From the NCBI GenBank assembly GCA_045629925.1, contig JAZQSD010000136.1, positions 1-5,452 on the forward strand: DNA of 5,452 nt. The letters run 5' to 3'. Source of the DNA: Brotonthovivens sp045629925 (GTDB lineage Bacteria; Bacillota; Clostridia; Lachnospirales; Lachnospiraceae). The position numbers and the translations under genes were made by a program. Within the stretch, counting starts at the first letter, position 1, and the number at the start of each line of letters is the position of its first letter. Of the stretch, positions 1 through 5,049 are shown piece by piece. The notes below the pieces were generated by a model, which was not told the origin of the DNA, did no database searches, and was given only the letters and a program-made list of their open reading frames with translations.

Positions 1-56
1 TGACTTTAGAGGAGTTTGCACAACTTAGCAATATTATTACAGAAAAAACGAAATAA
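1..56 (+). CDS. rsmA: 3' end of probable 16S rRNA dimethyltransferase RsmA (KsgA)
   Basis: Only the last 17 full codons and the TAA stop (54-56) are in the window. They read TLEEFAQLSNIITEKTK, preceded by a codon ending in TG. The pattern (S/T)LEEFAxLSN close to the C-terminus is what I know from RsmA/KsgA, the enzyme that dimethylates two adjacent adenines near the 3' end of 16S rRNA (A1518 and A1519 in E. coli numbering) during small-subunit assembly. The catalytic SAM-binding domain lies outside the window, so the call rests on this short tail alone. The gene is closed by the hairpin at 67-96 and is therefore probably transcribed separately from spoIID. Any other protein with a similar short helix at its end cannot be excluded. 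Confidence 0.65.
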   Translation, partial: TLEEFAQLSNIITEKTK

Positions 57-66
57 TAATGTAAAG

Positions 67-96
67 CTGGCTTGCATTTTTGCAAGCCAGTTTTTT
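67..96 (+). terminator. Rho-independent terminator after the partial rsmA-like gene
   Basis: A perfect 10-bp stem CTGGCTTGCA (67-76) / TGCAAGCCAG (81-90) encloses a TTTT loop and is followed directly by six T (91-96). It lies 10 bases after the TAA stop of the upstream gene. The A-rich bases just before the stem can pair with the T-run and lengthen it. Confidence 0.92.
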
Positions 97-124
97 GCAT
101 GAAATAAATGTGCTGACATAAAAT
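97..124 (+). promoter_or_regulatory. Candidate sporulation (sigma-E type) promoter for spoIID
   Basis: CATAAAAT at 117-124 matches seven of eight positions of the sigma-E -10 element CATACAaT known from Bacillus. Bases 97-103 (GCATGAA) lie 13 bases upstream and only weakly resemble a sigma-E -35. SpoIID is sigma-E controlled in studied spore formers, and the terminator at 67-96 means that a promoter is needed in this short gap. The -10 would place the transcription start at about base 131, almost on the ATG at 130. TAAAAT (119-124) with TTGCAT (95-100, spacer 18) is a poorer sigma-A alternative. Confidence 0.35.
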
Positions 125-129
125 GAAAC

Positions 130-981
130 ATGAAAGAAAAAATAAAATTACTGGGAGCAGTTTTACTGCTTGTTGTTTTGGTGCCTTACATGGTCACCTT
201 GTTTTTCCATGGAGACAACGCAGGATTTTTCAAACAACATGACAGCATCAAAAAAATGGAGGAAAAAGTAGTGTTGCTTGCATCGGAAGAAATCTCTGGT
301 CAAGCCCAGGTGGAGGCAATCAAAGCGCAGGCTGTGATTGCTAGAACAAGATTGTATCTTCAGCCTGATCTTGAAGTGACAGGAAATCAAGAAAATCTTG
401 CGGAAAATGGAGAGCAGATACGGTTTTGCGTGGAGGAGACAAAGGGCGAGATCTTAACATGCAAAGGAGTGCCGATAGATGCGGCATTTCACAAGGTCAG
501 CGCAAAGTTAACGAGAAATGCAGCAGAAGTGGCAGGACAGGAGGACAAGTCTTATCTAAAAAGTGTTGACAGCAGCATGGATATTGCCTCGGAAGAGTAT
601 CTGACTATATTTTTTATAGACAACTATCAACTGGCACAGGCGATCAAGAGTATAGTGGGTGAAGAGACCGTAAGAGAAGAGACCGTTTTGACGGATCTGG
701 TCATTCAGGAGCGGGATTCGGCAAATTATGTGACAAAAGTAAAATATGGCAATCATGTTATAAACGGCGAAGCGCTGCGCCAGCAGCTGGGATTGTCATC
801 CAGCGCTTTTTATCTCTCAGAAGTGGGGGGGAAAGTAAGGATCATGACAAAAGGTCATGGACATGGACTGGGATTAAGTCAGTATGGAGCGGAAGCTCTT
901 GCAAAAGAAGGAAAAAAATACGAAGAAATTTTAAAATATTATTATACAGGGGTAGAAATTGTTGCCGCCAATTATGAATAG
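130..981 (+). CDS. spoIID: Stage II sporulation protein D, peptidoglycan lytic transglycosylase
   Basis: SpoIID is a mother-cell membrane enzyme that cleaves glycan strands made bare by the SpoIIP amidase. With SpoIIM and SpoIIP it drives septal thinning and engulfment (family knowledge). The 283-residue protein has one N-terminal membrane helix (about residues 7-27). The SpoIID signature follows: ASEE (51-54) ahead of EAIKAQAVIARTRLY (62-76). Aligned from memory with Bacillus SpoIID, E54 takes the place of the catalytic glutamate. Then come FHKVSAKLTRN (120-130), where the family usually has S-x-G-G-x-T, YLKSVDS (142-148), and the C-terminal hallmark GHGHGLGLSQYGA (242-254) before ILKYYYTG (267-274). 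It is somewhat shorter than the roughly 330-340 residues of Bacillus SpoIID. An in-frame TGA at 124-126 makes ATG 130 the first possible start, but no Shine-Dalgarno sequence precedes it. Later starts would remove the membrane anchor. The SpoIIQ-like gene downstream supports the call. Confidence 0.93.
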   Translation: MKEKIKLLGAVLLLVVLVPYMVTLFFHGDNAGFFKQHDSIKKMEEKVVLLASEEISGQAQVEAIKAQAVIARTRLYLQPDLEVTGNQENLAENGEQIRFCVEETKGEILTCKGVPIDAAFHKVSAKLTRNAAEVAGQEDKSYLKSVDSSMDIASEEYLTIFFIDNYQLAQAIKSIVGEETVREETVLTDLVIQERDSANYVTKVKYGNHVINGEALRQQLGLSSSAFYLSEVGGKVRIMTKGHGHGLGLSQYGAEALAKEGKKYEEILKYYYTGVEIVAANYE

Positions 982-1004
982 CCCATTGTTTTTTCGGCAA
1001 TCCT
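976..1004 (+). promoter_or_regulatory. Weak candidate sigma-F promoter for the spoIIQ-like gene
   Basis: GAATA (976-980), a 15-base spacer and GGCAATCCT (996-1004) resemble the sigma-F consensus GYATA-N15/16-GGnnAnAnT with one mismatch in each box. spoIIQ is a forespore sigma-F gene in Bacillus, which is why I searched for this. The -35 would overlap the last codons of spoIID. No terminator separates the two genes, so read-through from spoIID is an alternative source of transcript. Such degenerate matches arise easily by chance. Confidence 0.25.
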
Positions 1005-1061
1005 ATCTTTAAAACAATCTGCAAAAGTTTTGGAAACAAAAGCGATTGTTGGGAAGAAATA

Positions 1062-1820
1062 ATGGATGGTGAAACTATGGAAAATAACAGAGGAACAAGC
1101 AATGGCAGACTTAGAGGATTGCTGGTGACAGGAATTGTGACAGTAGCAGCTTTGGCGGCAATGATTGGTGTATACCAGGGAACAGGGCAAAAGGAGCCTG
1201 AAAAAACCCCAGTAGCACAGACAGAAGATCGTACGGAGCAGGAAATGGCCGGGATTGAATATGAAGGTTATGAGGATGTAGCGCCTACTGTGGCAGAGCG
1301 AAAGCCAGAAGTAACGGCACAGGTAGATGAACCGATTCAGGTGGAAACATCTGTAGAGACGGTAAAAGACGCACCTAAGAAAGAAGTGGCGGAAAGGCAG
1401 CTGGATTTTCGAAAAGATTCTAAGATGAACTGGCCAGTGGAAGGAAATGTTATCATGAATTATAGTATGGATAAGTCCATCTATTTTGCAACACTGGACC
1501 AGTATAAGTACAACCCTGCCATTGTGATTCAGGTCCCGGTAAACGAGAAAGTAGTGGCAGCAGCAGAGGGAAAAATTGTAGAAATTGATACCACAGAGAC
1601 AACGGGAGTTACGGTTTGTGTGGATATGGGAAATGGATATCAGGCGGTATATGGACAACTGAAAGAAGTGAAAAAACAAGAAGGAGATTTTTTGGAGAAG
1701 GGGGAAACGCTTGGGTATATTGCGGAGCCTACCAAATATTACAACCTGGAAGGAAGCAACCTTTATTTTGCAATGACCAAAGAGGAAGAGCCTATAAATC
1801 CGATGGAATTTTTGGATTAA
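1062..1820 (+). CDS. spoIIQ: SpoIIQ-like membrane-anchored LytM/M23 protein, zinc site lost
   Basis: The 252-residue protein has a short basic N-terminus, one membrane helix (about 18-38), an acidic, Thr/Val/Pro-rich linker (about 40-120) and a LytM/M23 fold (about 122-252). The fold is recognisable from MNWPVEGNV (122-130), VVAAAEGKIVEI (164-175), GNGYQAVYGQL (190-200), GDFLEKGETLGYI (208-220) and INPMEFLD at the end. The family's zinc residues are replaced: HxxxD becomes N151-x-x-x-V155, the His of Y-x-H-L becomes Q199, and HxH becomes N233-L-Y235. It should be catalytically dead. SpoIIQ is a forespore membrane protein that bridges the two membranes through SpoIIIAH during engulfment, and Bacillus SpoIIQ also lacks peptidase activity. 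Its position just after spoIID, as in other clostridia, supports the name. ATG 1062 has GGGAAG at 1051-1056; ATG 1077 (MENNRG) is an alternative with a weaker upstream site. A plain degenerate M23 anchor protein is the other reading. Confidence 0.8.
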   Translation: MDGETMENNRGTSNGRLRGLLVTGIVTVAALAAMIGVYQGTGQKEPEKTPVAQTEDRTEQEMAGIEYEGYEDVAPTVAERKPEVTAQVDEPIQVETSVETVKDAPKKEVAERQLDFRKDSKMNWPVEGNVIMNYSMDKSIYFATLDQYKYNPAIVIQVPVNEKVVAAAEGKIVEIDTTETTGVTVCVDMGNGYQAVYGQLKEVKKQEGDFLEKGETLGYIAEPTKYYNLEGSNLYFAMTKEEEPINPMEFLD

Positions 1821-1832
1821 TCAGAAAGTTTA

Positions 1833-1862
1833 TACACAAAGACCTGAGAAATTGTATATAAT
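1833..1862 (+). promoter_or_regulatory. Probable sigma-A promoter for the GIY-YIG/helicase unit
   Basis: A perfect TATAAT (1857-1862) lies 18 bases after TACACA (1833-1838, four of six matches to TTGACA). Transcription would start near 1869, giving a leader of about 146 bases before the ATG at 2015. The surrounding bases 1850-1873 are strongly AT-rich. No terminator is visible between the SpoIIQ-like gene and this site, so some read-through may also enter the unit. Confidence 0.55.
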
Positions 1863-1873
1863 AAACTATAATT

Positions 1874-1978
1874 AGCAATCGGGTTTTTCCTACAGAGAAA
1901 TAACAACGATTGGTAAGATACAGCAATACCGATTGCTTTATATAGAAAATCTGCCGTCTGTCCAGTAAGACAGGCGGC
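1874..1978 (+). other. Structured 5' leader with two inverted repeats
   Basis: AGCAATCGG (1874-1882) is perfectly complementary to CCGATTGCT (1929-1937). A second copy of CGATTG at 1907-1912 can pair with the same CAATCG instead, so two pairings exclude each other. Downstream, a 10-bp hairpin is formed by GCCGTCTGTC (1953-1962) and GACAGGCGGC (1969-1978), with one G-U pair and a CAGTAA loop. It is not followed by a T-run and so is not a standard terminator. The elements lie between the promoter at 1833-1862 and the ribosome binding site at 2003-2008. I do not recognise a known riboswitch, and the T-box sequence is absent. A regulatory role is inference. Confidence 0.4.
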
Positions 1979-2014
1979 TGAATATACATAAAGCAAAGAG
2001 ATAAAGGAACTTTT

Positions 2015-2305
2015 ATGAATTATACATATATACTTCAGTGTAAGGATAACAGTTACTATACGGGCTGGACAAACGATATTAAAAAACGGCTGCATATGCA
2101 TCGCATCGGGCAGGGGGCGAAGTACACAAAGGGAAGAGGTCCGCTGACGCTGGTGCATCTTGAGGTTTTCGACAACCAGTCAGAGGCCATGCGACGGGAA
2201 GCTTATATTAAGAAATTGTCCAGGCCAGAAAAAGAAGCCCTGATGCAGGGGGCAAAATGGAAAGAACGTTTGGAGCAATGGGGATTGCAGGACTTAGAGA
2301 TTTGA
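2015..2305 (+). CDS. GIY-YIG domain protein (YhbQ/YazA, UPF0213 family)
   Basis: This 96-residue protein is one GIY-YIG fold with no added DNA-binding domain, as in the YhbQ/YazA family. Visible elements are the GIY-equivalent YTYIL (3-7), the YIG-equivalent YTG (15-17) in YYTGWTND, R25 and H29 (KKRLHMHRIG), the GAKYTKGRGPLTLV segment (34-47), and the putative metal-binding glutamate E62 in REAYIKKLSRPEK (61-73). The catalytic residues are all in place, so nuclease activity is plausible. The physiological role of these small stand-alone proteins is not well settled; a DNA repair or processing function is usually assumed. ATG 2015 has AAAGGA at 2003-2008, six bases upstream. The helicase gene starts 23 bases after its stop with no terminator between, so the two are very likely cotranscribed. 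Confidence 0.9.
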   Translation: MNYTYILQCKDNSYYTGWTNDIKKRLHMHRIGQGAKYTKGRGPLTLVHLEVFDNQSEAMRREAYIKKLSRPEKEALMQGAKWKERLEQWGLQDLEI

Positions 2306-2328
2306 GATGATTTACAGGAGAGTACATA

Positions 2329-3912
2329 ATGCGTTTTGAAGAATTAGAATTATATCCGCAGATTTTGCGAGCGGTAACAGAGATGGGATTTGAAGAGGCC
2401 ACACCGATTCAGGCTCAGGCGATCCCTGCGGTAATGACGGGACAGGATGTGATTGGACAGGCCCAGACAGGAACAGGAAAGACAGCTTCTTTCGGAATTC
2501 CACTTCTGATGAAAGTAAATCCACATGTTAGAAAAACACAGGCCATCATTCTGTGTCCAACAAGAGAATTGGCAATACAGGTATCCAACGAGATTCGCAG
2601 TCTGGCCAAGTATCTGCATGGAATAAAAGTCCTTCCGGTTTATGGTGGGCAGGAGATCAACAAGCAGATTCGTTCTTTAAAAGGAGGCGCTCATATTATA
2701 GTGGGTACTCCTGGTCGAGTAATGGATCACTTGCGCAGAAGAACCATCCGTTGTGACTATGTGGAAACAATTGTGCTGGATGAAGCAGACGAAATGTTAA
2801 ACATGGGATTCAGAGAGGATATCGAAACTGTTTTGGAATACATTCCACAGCAGCATCAGGTGGTGCTCTTTTCTGCAACTATGCCGAAGGCAATCTTGGA
2901 GATTACCAAAAAATATCAGCAGGATGCAGTGACGATCAAAGTTACGAAGAAAGAACTTACGGTACCTAATATTGAGCAGTATTATTACGATGTGAAACGT
3001 AAGGATAAACTGGAGGTATTAACACGCCTTTTGGATTTTTATGATCCAAAACTGTCGCTTGTTTTTTGTAATACAAAGAAAAAAGTAGATGAGCTGACTG
3101 CAGAACTTCAGGGGCAGGGATATTTTGCGGAAGGGCTTCACGGTGATATGAAGCAGGCCCAGCGCGACAGAGTCATGAAGAGTTTCCGCGAAGGCAAAGT
3201 GGATATTCTTGTTGCTACAGATGTTGCAGCCAGAGGTATCGATGTGGATGATGTGGAAGCGGTGTTTAACTATGACTTGCCACAGGATGATGAATATTAT
3301 GTGCACCGAATCGGCCGAACAGGACGAGCAGGTAGAACAGGCCGTTCCTTTACTTTTATCAAAGGAAAAGAAGTTTACAAATTAAAAGAAATCCAGAGAT
3401 ATTGCAAGACTAAAATCTTGGCGCAGCCAATTCCATCTAGCAGAGATGTAACTGCGGTAAAAGCGGACAAGATTATGGATCGGATTTCCCGAATCATTGA
3501 AGAAGAGGATCTGACAAAAGCAATCAATATGATTGAAAATAAGATCAACAAAGAAGACTATACAGCGATGGATATTGCGGCAGCTTTCCTTACAGAAGCA
3601 TTGGGAATTCTTGATAAAGAGGACAGCAAACAGGACAACTATGACTTCTCAGATACTGGCGCGGAGGAGGCGGGGATGGTTCGTCTGTTTATCAATGTTG
3701 GCCGCAAGGACGGTGTGAAGCCGGGCAATATCTTGGGCGCGGTAGCAGGAGAATCCGGAATGCCGGGTGATTTGGTTGGAACGATTGATATGTTTGACAA
3801 GTATACCTTTGTGGAAGTGCCAAAGGAATATGGCGAAGCTGTATTGAAAGCTATGAAGAAGGCTAAGATCAAAGGAAAAAGTGTTAACATTGAGCCGGCC
3901 AATGGAAAATAA
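2329..3912 (+). CDS. DEAD-box ATP-dependent RNA helicase, DeaD/CshA type with DbpA RNA-binding domain
   Basis: The protein unwinds RNA duplexes at the cost of ATP; relatives act in ribosome assembly, RNA decay and cold adaptation. All core motifs are intact in 527 residues: Q motif (F3 to Q28), motif I AQTGTGKT (45-52), Ia PTRELA (77-82), GG (106-107), Ib TPGR (127-130), II DEAD (151-154), III SAT (182-184), IV VFCNT (245-249), V TDVAARGID (297-305), VI HRIGRTGR (326-333). A helical segment at about 380-430 (YTAMDIAAAFLTEAL, 411-425) resembles the dimerisation region of DeaD/CshA helicases. A DbpA-type RNA-binding domain (about 449-524) follows. The RGG or basic tail common in DeaD proteins is absent; the chain ends soon after this domain. 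The middle segment argues for DeaD/CshA over the shorter DbpA/YxiN, but I leave the symbol open. AGGAG at 2316-2320 lies eight bases before ATG 2329. It is the second gene after the GIY-YIG gene. Confidence 0.96.
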   Translation: MRFEELELYPQILRAVTEMGFEEATPIQAQAIPAVMTGQDVIGQAQTGTGKTASFGIPLLMKVNPHVRKTQAIILCPTRELAIQVSNEIRSLAKYLHGIKVLPVYGGQEINKQIRSLKGGAHIIVGTPGRVMDHLRRRTIRCDYVETIVLDEADEMLNMGFREDIETVLEYIPQQHQVVLFSATMPKAILEITKKYQQDAVTIKVTKKELTVPNIEQYYYDVKRKDKLEVLTRLLDFYDPKLSLVFCNTKKKVDELTAELQGQGYFAEGLHGDMKQAQRDRVMKSFREGKVDILVATDVAARGIDVDDVEAVFNYDLPQDDEYYVHRIGRTGRAGRTGRSFTFIKGKEVYKLKEIQRYCKTKILAQPIPSSRDVTAVKADKIMDRISRIIEEEDLTKAINMIENKINKEDYTAMDIAAAFLTEALGILDKEDSKQDNYDFSDTGAEEAGMVRLFINVGRKDGVKPGNILGAVAGESGMPGDLVGTIDMFDKYTFVEVPKEYGEAVLKAMKKAKIKGKSVNIEPANGK

Positions 3913-3925
3913 ATAAAGAGCAAAA

Positions 3926-3951
3926 AATAACGCCCATCGGGCGTTATTTTT
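3926..3951. terminator. Bidirectional terminator between convergent genes
   Basis: The stem AATAACGCCC (3926-3935) / GGGCGTTATT (3939-3948) with an ATC loop is flanked by T on the plus side (3947-3951) and by six A (3922-3927) on the other. It can therefore end the helicase transcript on the plus strand, 13 bases after its stop, and the transcript of the small membrane gene on the minus strand. Confidence 0.9.
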
Positions 3952-3988
3952 ATATAAAGGATATTAAAGTTATATTGTTAATGTGTAA

Positions 3989-4246
3989 TTAAAACAGGCA
4001 TTGATCCAGAATAAAGAAAGCTAGAGAAATAACTGCTGCAGCAATCAGTAAATAGGCCAGCTTGCGATTTCTCTTCCAAGCGGCTAAAGCATCAAATGCA
4101 GTGGCGATCGCGATGGCGGGACAGATAATGTCTACGGAAAAAGAATCCGCCTTCCGAAGGGCTAATGCTACAATAAAAGCAGAGATGCAGCTGATAATAA
4201 GGGCAATTTTTTCCATCGGAGACATGTCTTTCCATTGTGTGTTCAT
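3989..4246 (-). CDS. Small three-helix membrane protein of unknown function
   Basis: I do not recognise the family. The 85-residue product begins with a short polar stretch (MNTQWKDMSPMEK) and then has three hydrophobic segments, at about residues 14-30, 38-56 and 62-82. They are separated by short charged turns (RKADS at 31-35, WKRNRK at 57-62). By the positive-inside rule the basic loop between the second and third helices should be cytoplasmic. This would put the N-terminus outside, although the N-terminal charges do not settle it. Evidence that it is real: ATG 4246 has AGAAAGGA upstream (4256-4263 on the plus strand), a good sigma-A promoter lies at 4277-4305, and the shared terminator at 3926-3951 follows its stop. 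The overlapping plus-strand frame lacks such signals. It is transcribed alone, convergent to the helicase. No enzymatic motif is visible. Confidence 0.75.
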   Translation of the reverse strand: MNTQWKDMSPMEKIALIISCISAFIVALALRKADSFSVDIICPAIAIATAFDALAAWKRNRKLAYLLIAAAVISLAFFILDQCLF

Positions 4247-4276
4247 TGTGATTCGTCCTTTCTCTTAGATGTTCGT

Positions 4277-4305
4277 ATAGTAACATATGCGTTTGTGCAT
4301 TTCAA
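4277..4305 (-). promoter_or_regulatory. Sigma-A promoter (extended -10) for the small membrane protein gene
   Basis: Read on the minus strand, TTGAAA (4305-4300) is followed after exactly 17 bases by TACTAT (4282-4277). TGT stands just before the -10 and forms a TGn extension. The predicted start is near base 4270, giving a leader of about 24 bases that carries the AGAAAGGA ribosome binding site. The rubrerythrin terminator at 4361-4393 lies upstream, so the gene needs its own promoter. Confidence 0.6.
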
Positions 4306-4360
4306 GCTGATGATTCGTAGGAGAAATCACAGTCAAGCTAGATACGGAGCAGACAGGTAC

Positions 4361-4393
4361 AAAAAGAGGGAACGAGTGATCTCGTTCCCTCTT
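4361..4393 (-). terminator. Rho-independent terminator of the rubrerythrin gene
   Basis: A perfect 13-bp stem, AAGAGGGAACGAG (4364-4376) / CTCGTTCCCTCTT (4381-4393), has a four-base loop. On the minus strand it ends in a run of five T (4365-4361), two of which belong to the stem. It lies 27 bases after the rubrerythrin stop. Confidence 0.9.
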
Positions 4394-4420
4394 GTAAAAG
4401 TCAGTATTTAGAGCAAATTT

Positions 4421-4963
4421 TTAGCCAAAGTATCTCTTTAATAAACCTTCGAATGCTTTGCCGTGTCGAGCTTCGTCTCTTGCCATTTCATGAACTGTGT
4501 CATGGATTGCATCAAGGTTAGCAGCTTTTGCACGTTTTGCAAGATCTGTTTTACCTTCTGTTGCGCCGTGTTCAGCAGCTACACGAAGTTCAAGGTTTGT
4601 CTTTGTGCTGTCTGTTACTACTTCGCCTAATAATTCAGCGAATTTAGCTGCGTGTTCTGCTTCTTCCCAAGCAGCTTTCTCCCAGTATAAACCGATTTCT
4701 GGATAACCTTCTCTATGTGCTACTCTAGCCATTGCTAAGTACATACCTACTTCTGTGCATTCGCCTTCAAAGTTTGCTCTTAAGTCAGCAATGATGTCTT
4801 CGCTTACGCCCTGTGCTACGCCGATTACATGTTCAGCAGCCCAAACCATATCTGTTGCCTGTTCTTTGAATTTTTCAGCTGGAACGTGGCATACTGGGCA
4901 TTCTGCTGGTGGGTTTTCTCCTTCGTGAACATATCCGCATACTGTACATACAAATTTTTTCAT
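4421..4963 (-). CDS. Reverse rubrerythrin (N-terminal rubredoxin domain, C-terminal diiron domain)
   Basis: Rubrerythrins reduce hydrogen peroxide to water in the cytoplasm of anaerobes, with electrons passed from NAD(P)H through a rubredoxin-type iron to a diiron site. Here the rubredoxin-like domain comes first: C6-T-V-C9 and C22-P-V-C25, each pair set as in rubredoxin. The four-helix ferritin-like domain (about 40-180) follows, the order that defines reverse rubrerythrins of clostridia. Likely iron ligands are E67 or E71 in the first helix, E-A-E-H (101-104) and D-E-A-R-H (163-167), with the family segment REGYPEIGLY at 84-93. I chose ATG 4963 (180 residues, MKKFVCTVCG) because GGA at 4973-4975 in AAAGGAAA precedes it and the rubredoxin domain normally begins here. 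The frame stays open to an ATG at 5017 without a ribosome binding site. Codon use is strongly biased (many GCT, GAA, CGT-poor), suggesting high expression. perR lies 86 bases upstream on the same strand. Confidence 0.93.
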   Translation of the reverse strand: MKKFVCTVCGYVHEGENPPAECPVCHVPAEKFKEQATDMVWAAEHVIGVAQGVSEDIIADLRANFEGECTEVGMYLAMARVAHREGYPEIGLYWEKAAWEEAEHAAKFAELLGEVVTDSTKTNLELRVAAEHGATEGKTDLAKRAKAANLDAIHDTVHEMARDEARHGKAFEGLLKRYFG

Positions 4964-5028
4964 AATCTTATTTCCTTTCATTTTTAAAATATTTTTGTTT
5001 TCATCAGTGGGTGGCATCCACTGTTTTC

Positions 5029-5045
5029 GTTAATGGTTGTTAATG
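5029..5045. repeat. Tandem direct repeat GTTAATG, 10-base period
   Basis: GTTAATG occurs at 5029-5035 and again at 5039-5045, separated by GTT, so the copies are one helical turn apart. They lie just after the perR stop, in the 86-base gap before the rubrerythrin gene. A protein-binding site is possible, but two copies of seven AT-rich bases could be chance. Confidence 0.4.
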
Positions 5046-5049
5046 TGGA

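Noticed and set aside
962..1000. TTGCCG (962-967) / CGGCAA (995-1000) inverted repeat as a spoIID terminator
   Set aside because: The stem is only six bases with a 27-base loop and there is no T-run after it; half of it lies inside the coding sequence.
1013..1050. AACAATC (1013-1019) / GATTGTT (1044-1050) inverted repeat before the spoIIQ-like gene
   Set aside because: Seven AT-rich pairs around a 24-base loop, with no T-run and no resemblance to a known operator; likely chance.
972..1679. 235-residue open frame on the minus strand across the spoIIQ-like gene
   Set aside because: Its translation is rich in Cys, His, Tyr, Phe and Arg with no domain pattern. It is the antisense shadow of a well-supported plus-strand gene and has no ribosome binding site.
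1616..1861. 81-residue plus-strand frame running past the end of the spoIIQ-like gene
   Set aside because: It is an out-of-frame shadow, with no ribosome binding site and no recognisable domain. The M23 frame is intact to its stop, so a frameshifted extension is not needed.
1953..1978. Ten-base-pair hairpin as terminator of the spoIIQ-like gene
   Set aside because: It lies more than 130 bases after the stop, beyond a new promoter, and no T-run follows it.
4062..4268. 68-residue plus-strand frame opposite the small membrane protein
   Set aside because: It has no promoter or ribosome binding site, whereas the minus-strand frame has both plus a terminator and a coherent three-helix pattern.
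4982..4996. Per box around the palindrome AAAATATTTT (4986-4995)
   Set aside because: The best 15-base alignment to TTATAATnATTATAA matches only about eight of fourteen positions, no better than expected in such AT-rich DNA.
4964..5017. Upstream start for rubrerythrin at 5017, adding 18 residues
   Set aside because: No Shine-Dalgarno precedes that ATG. The ATG at 4963 has AAAGGAAA before it, and the rubredoxin domain normally starts there.
5005..5023. CAGTGG/CCACTG hairpin as a perR terminator
   Set aside because: The stem is six base pairs and the minus-strand sequence after it is A-rich, not T-rich, so intrinsic termination is unlikely.
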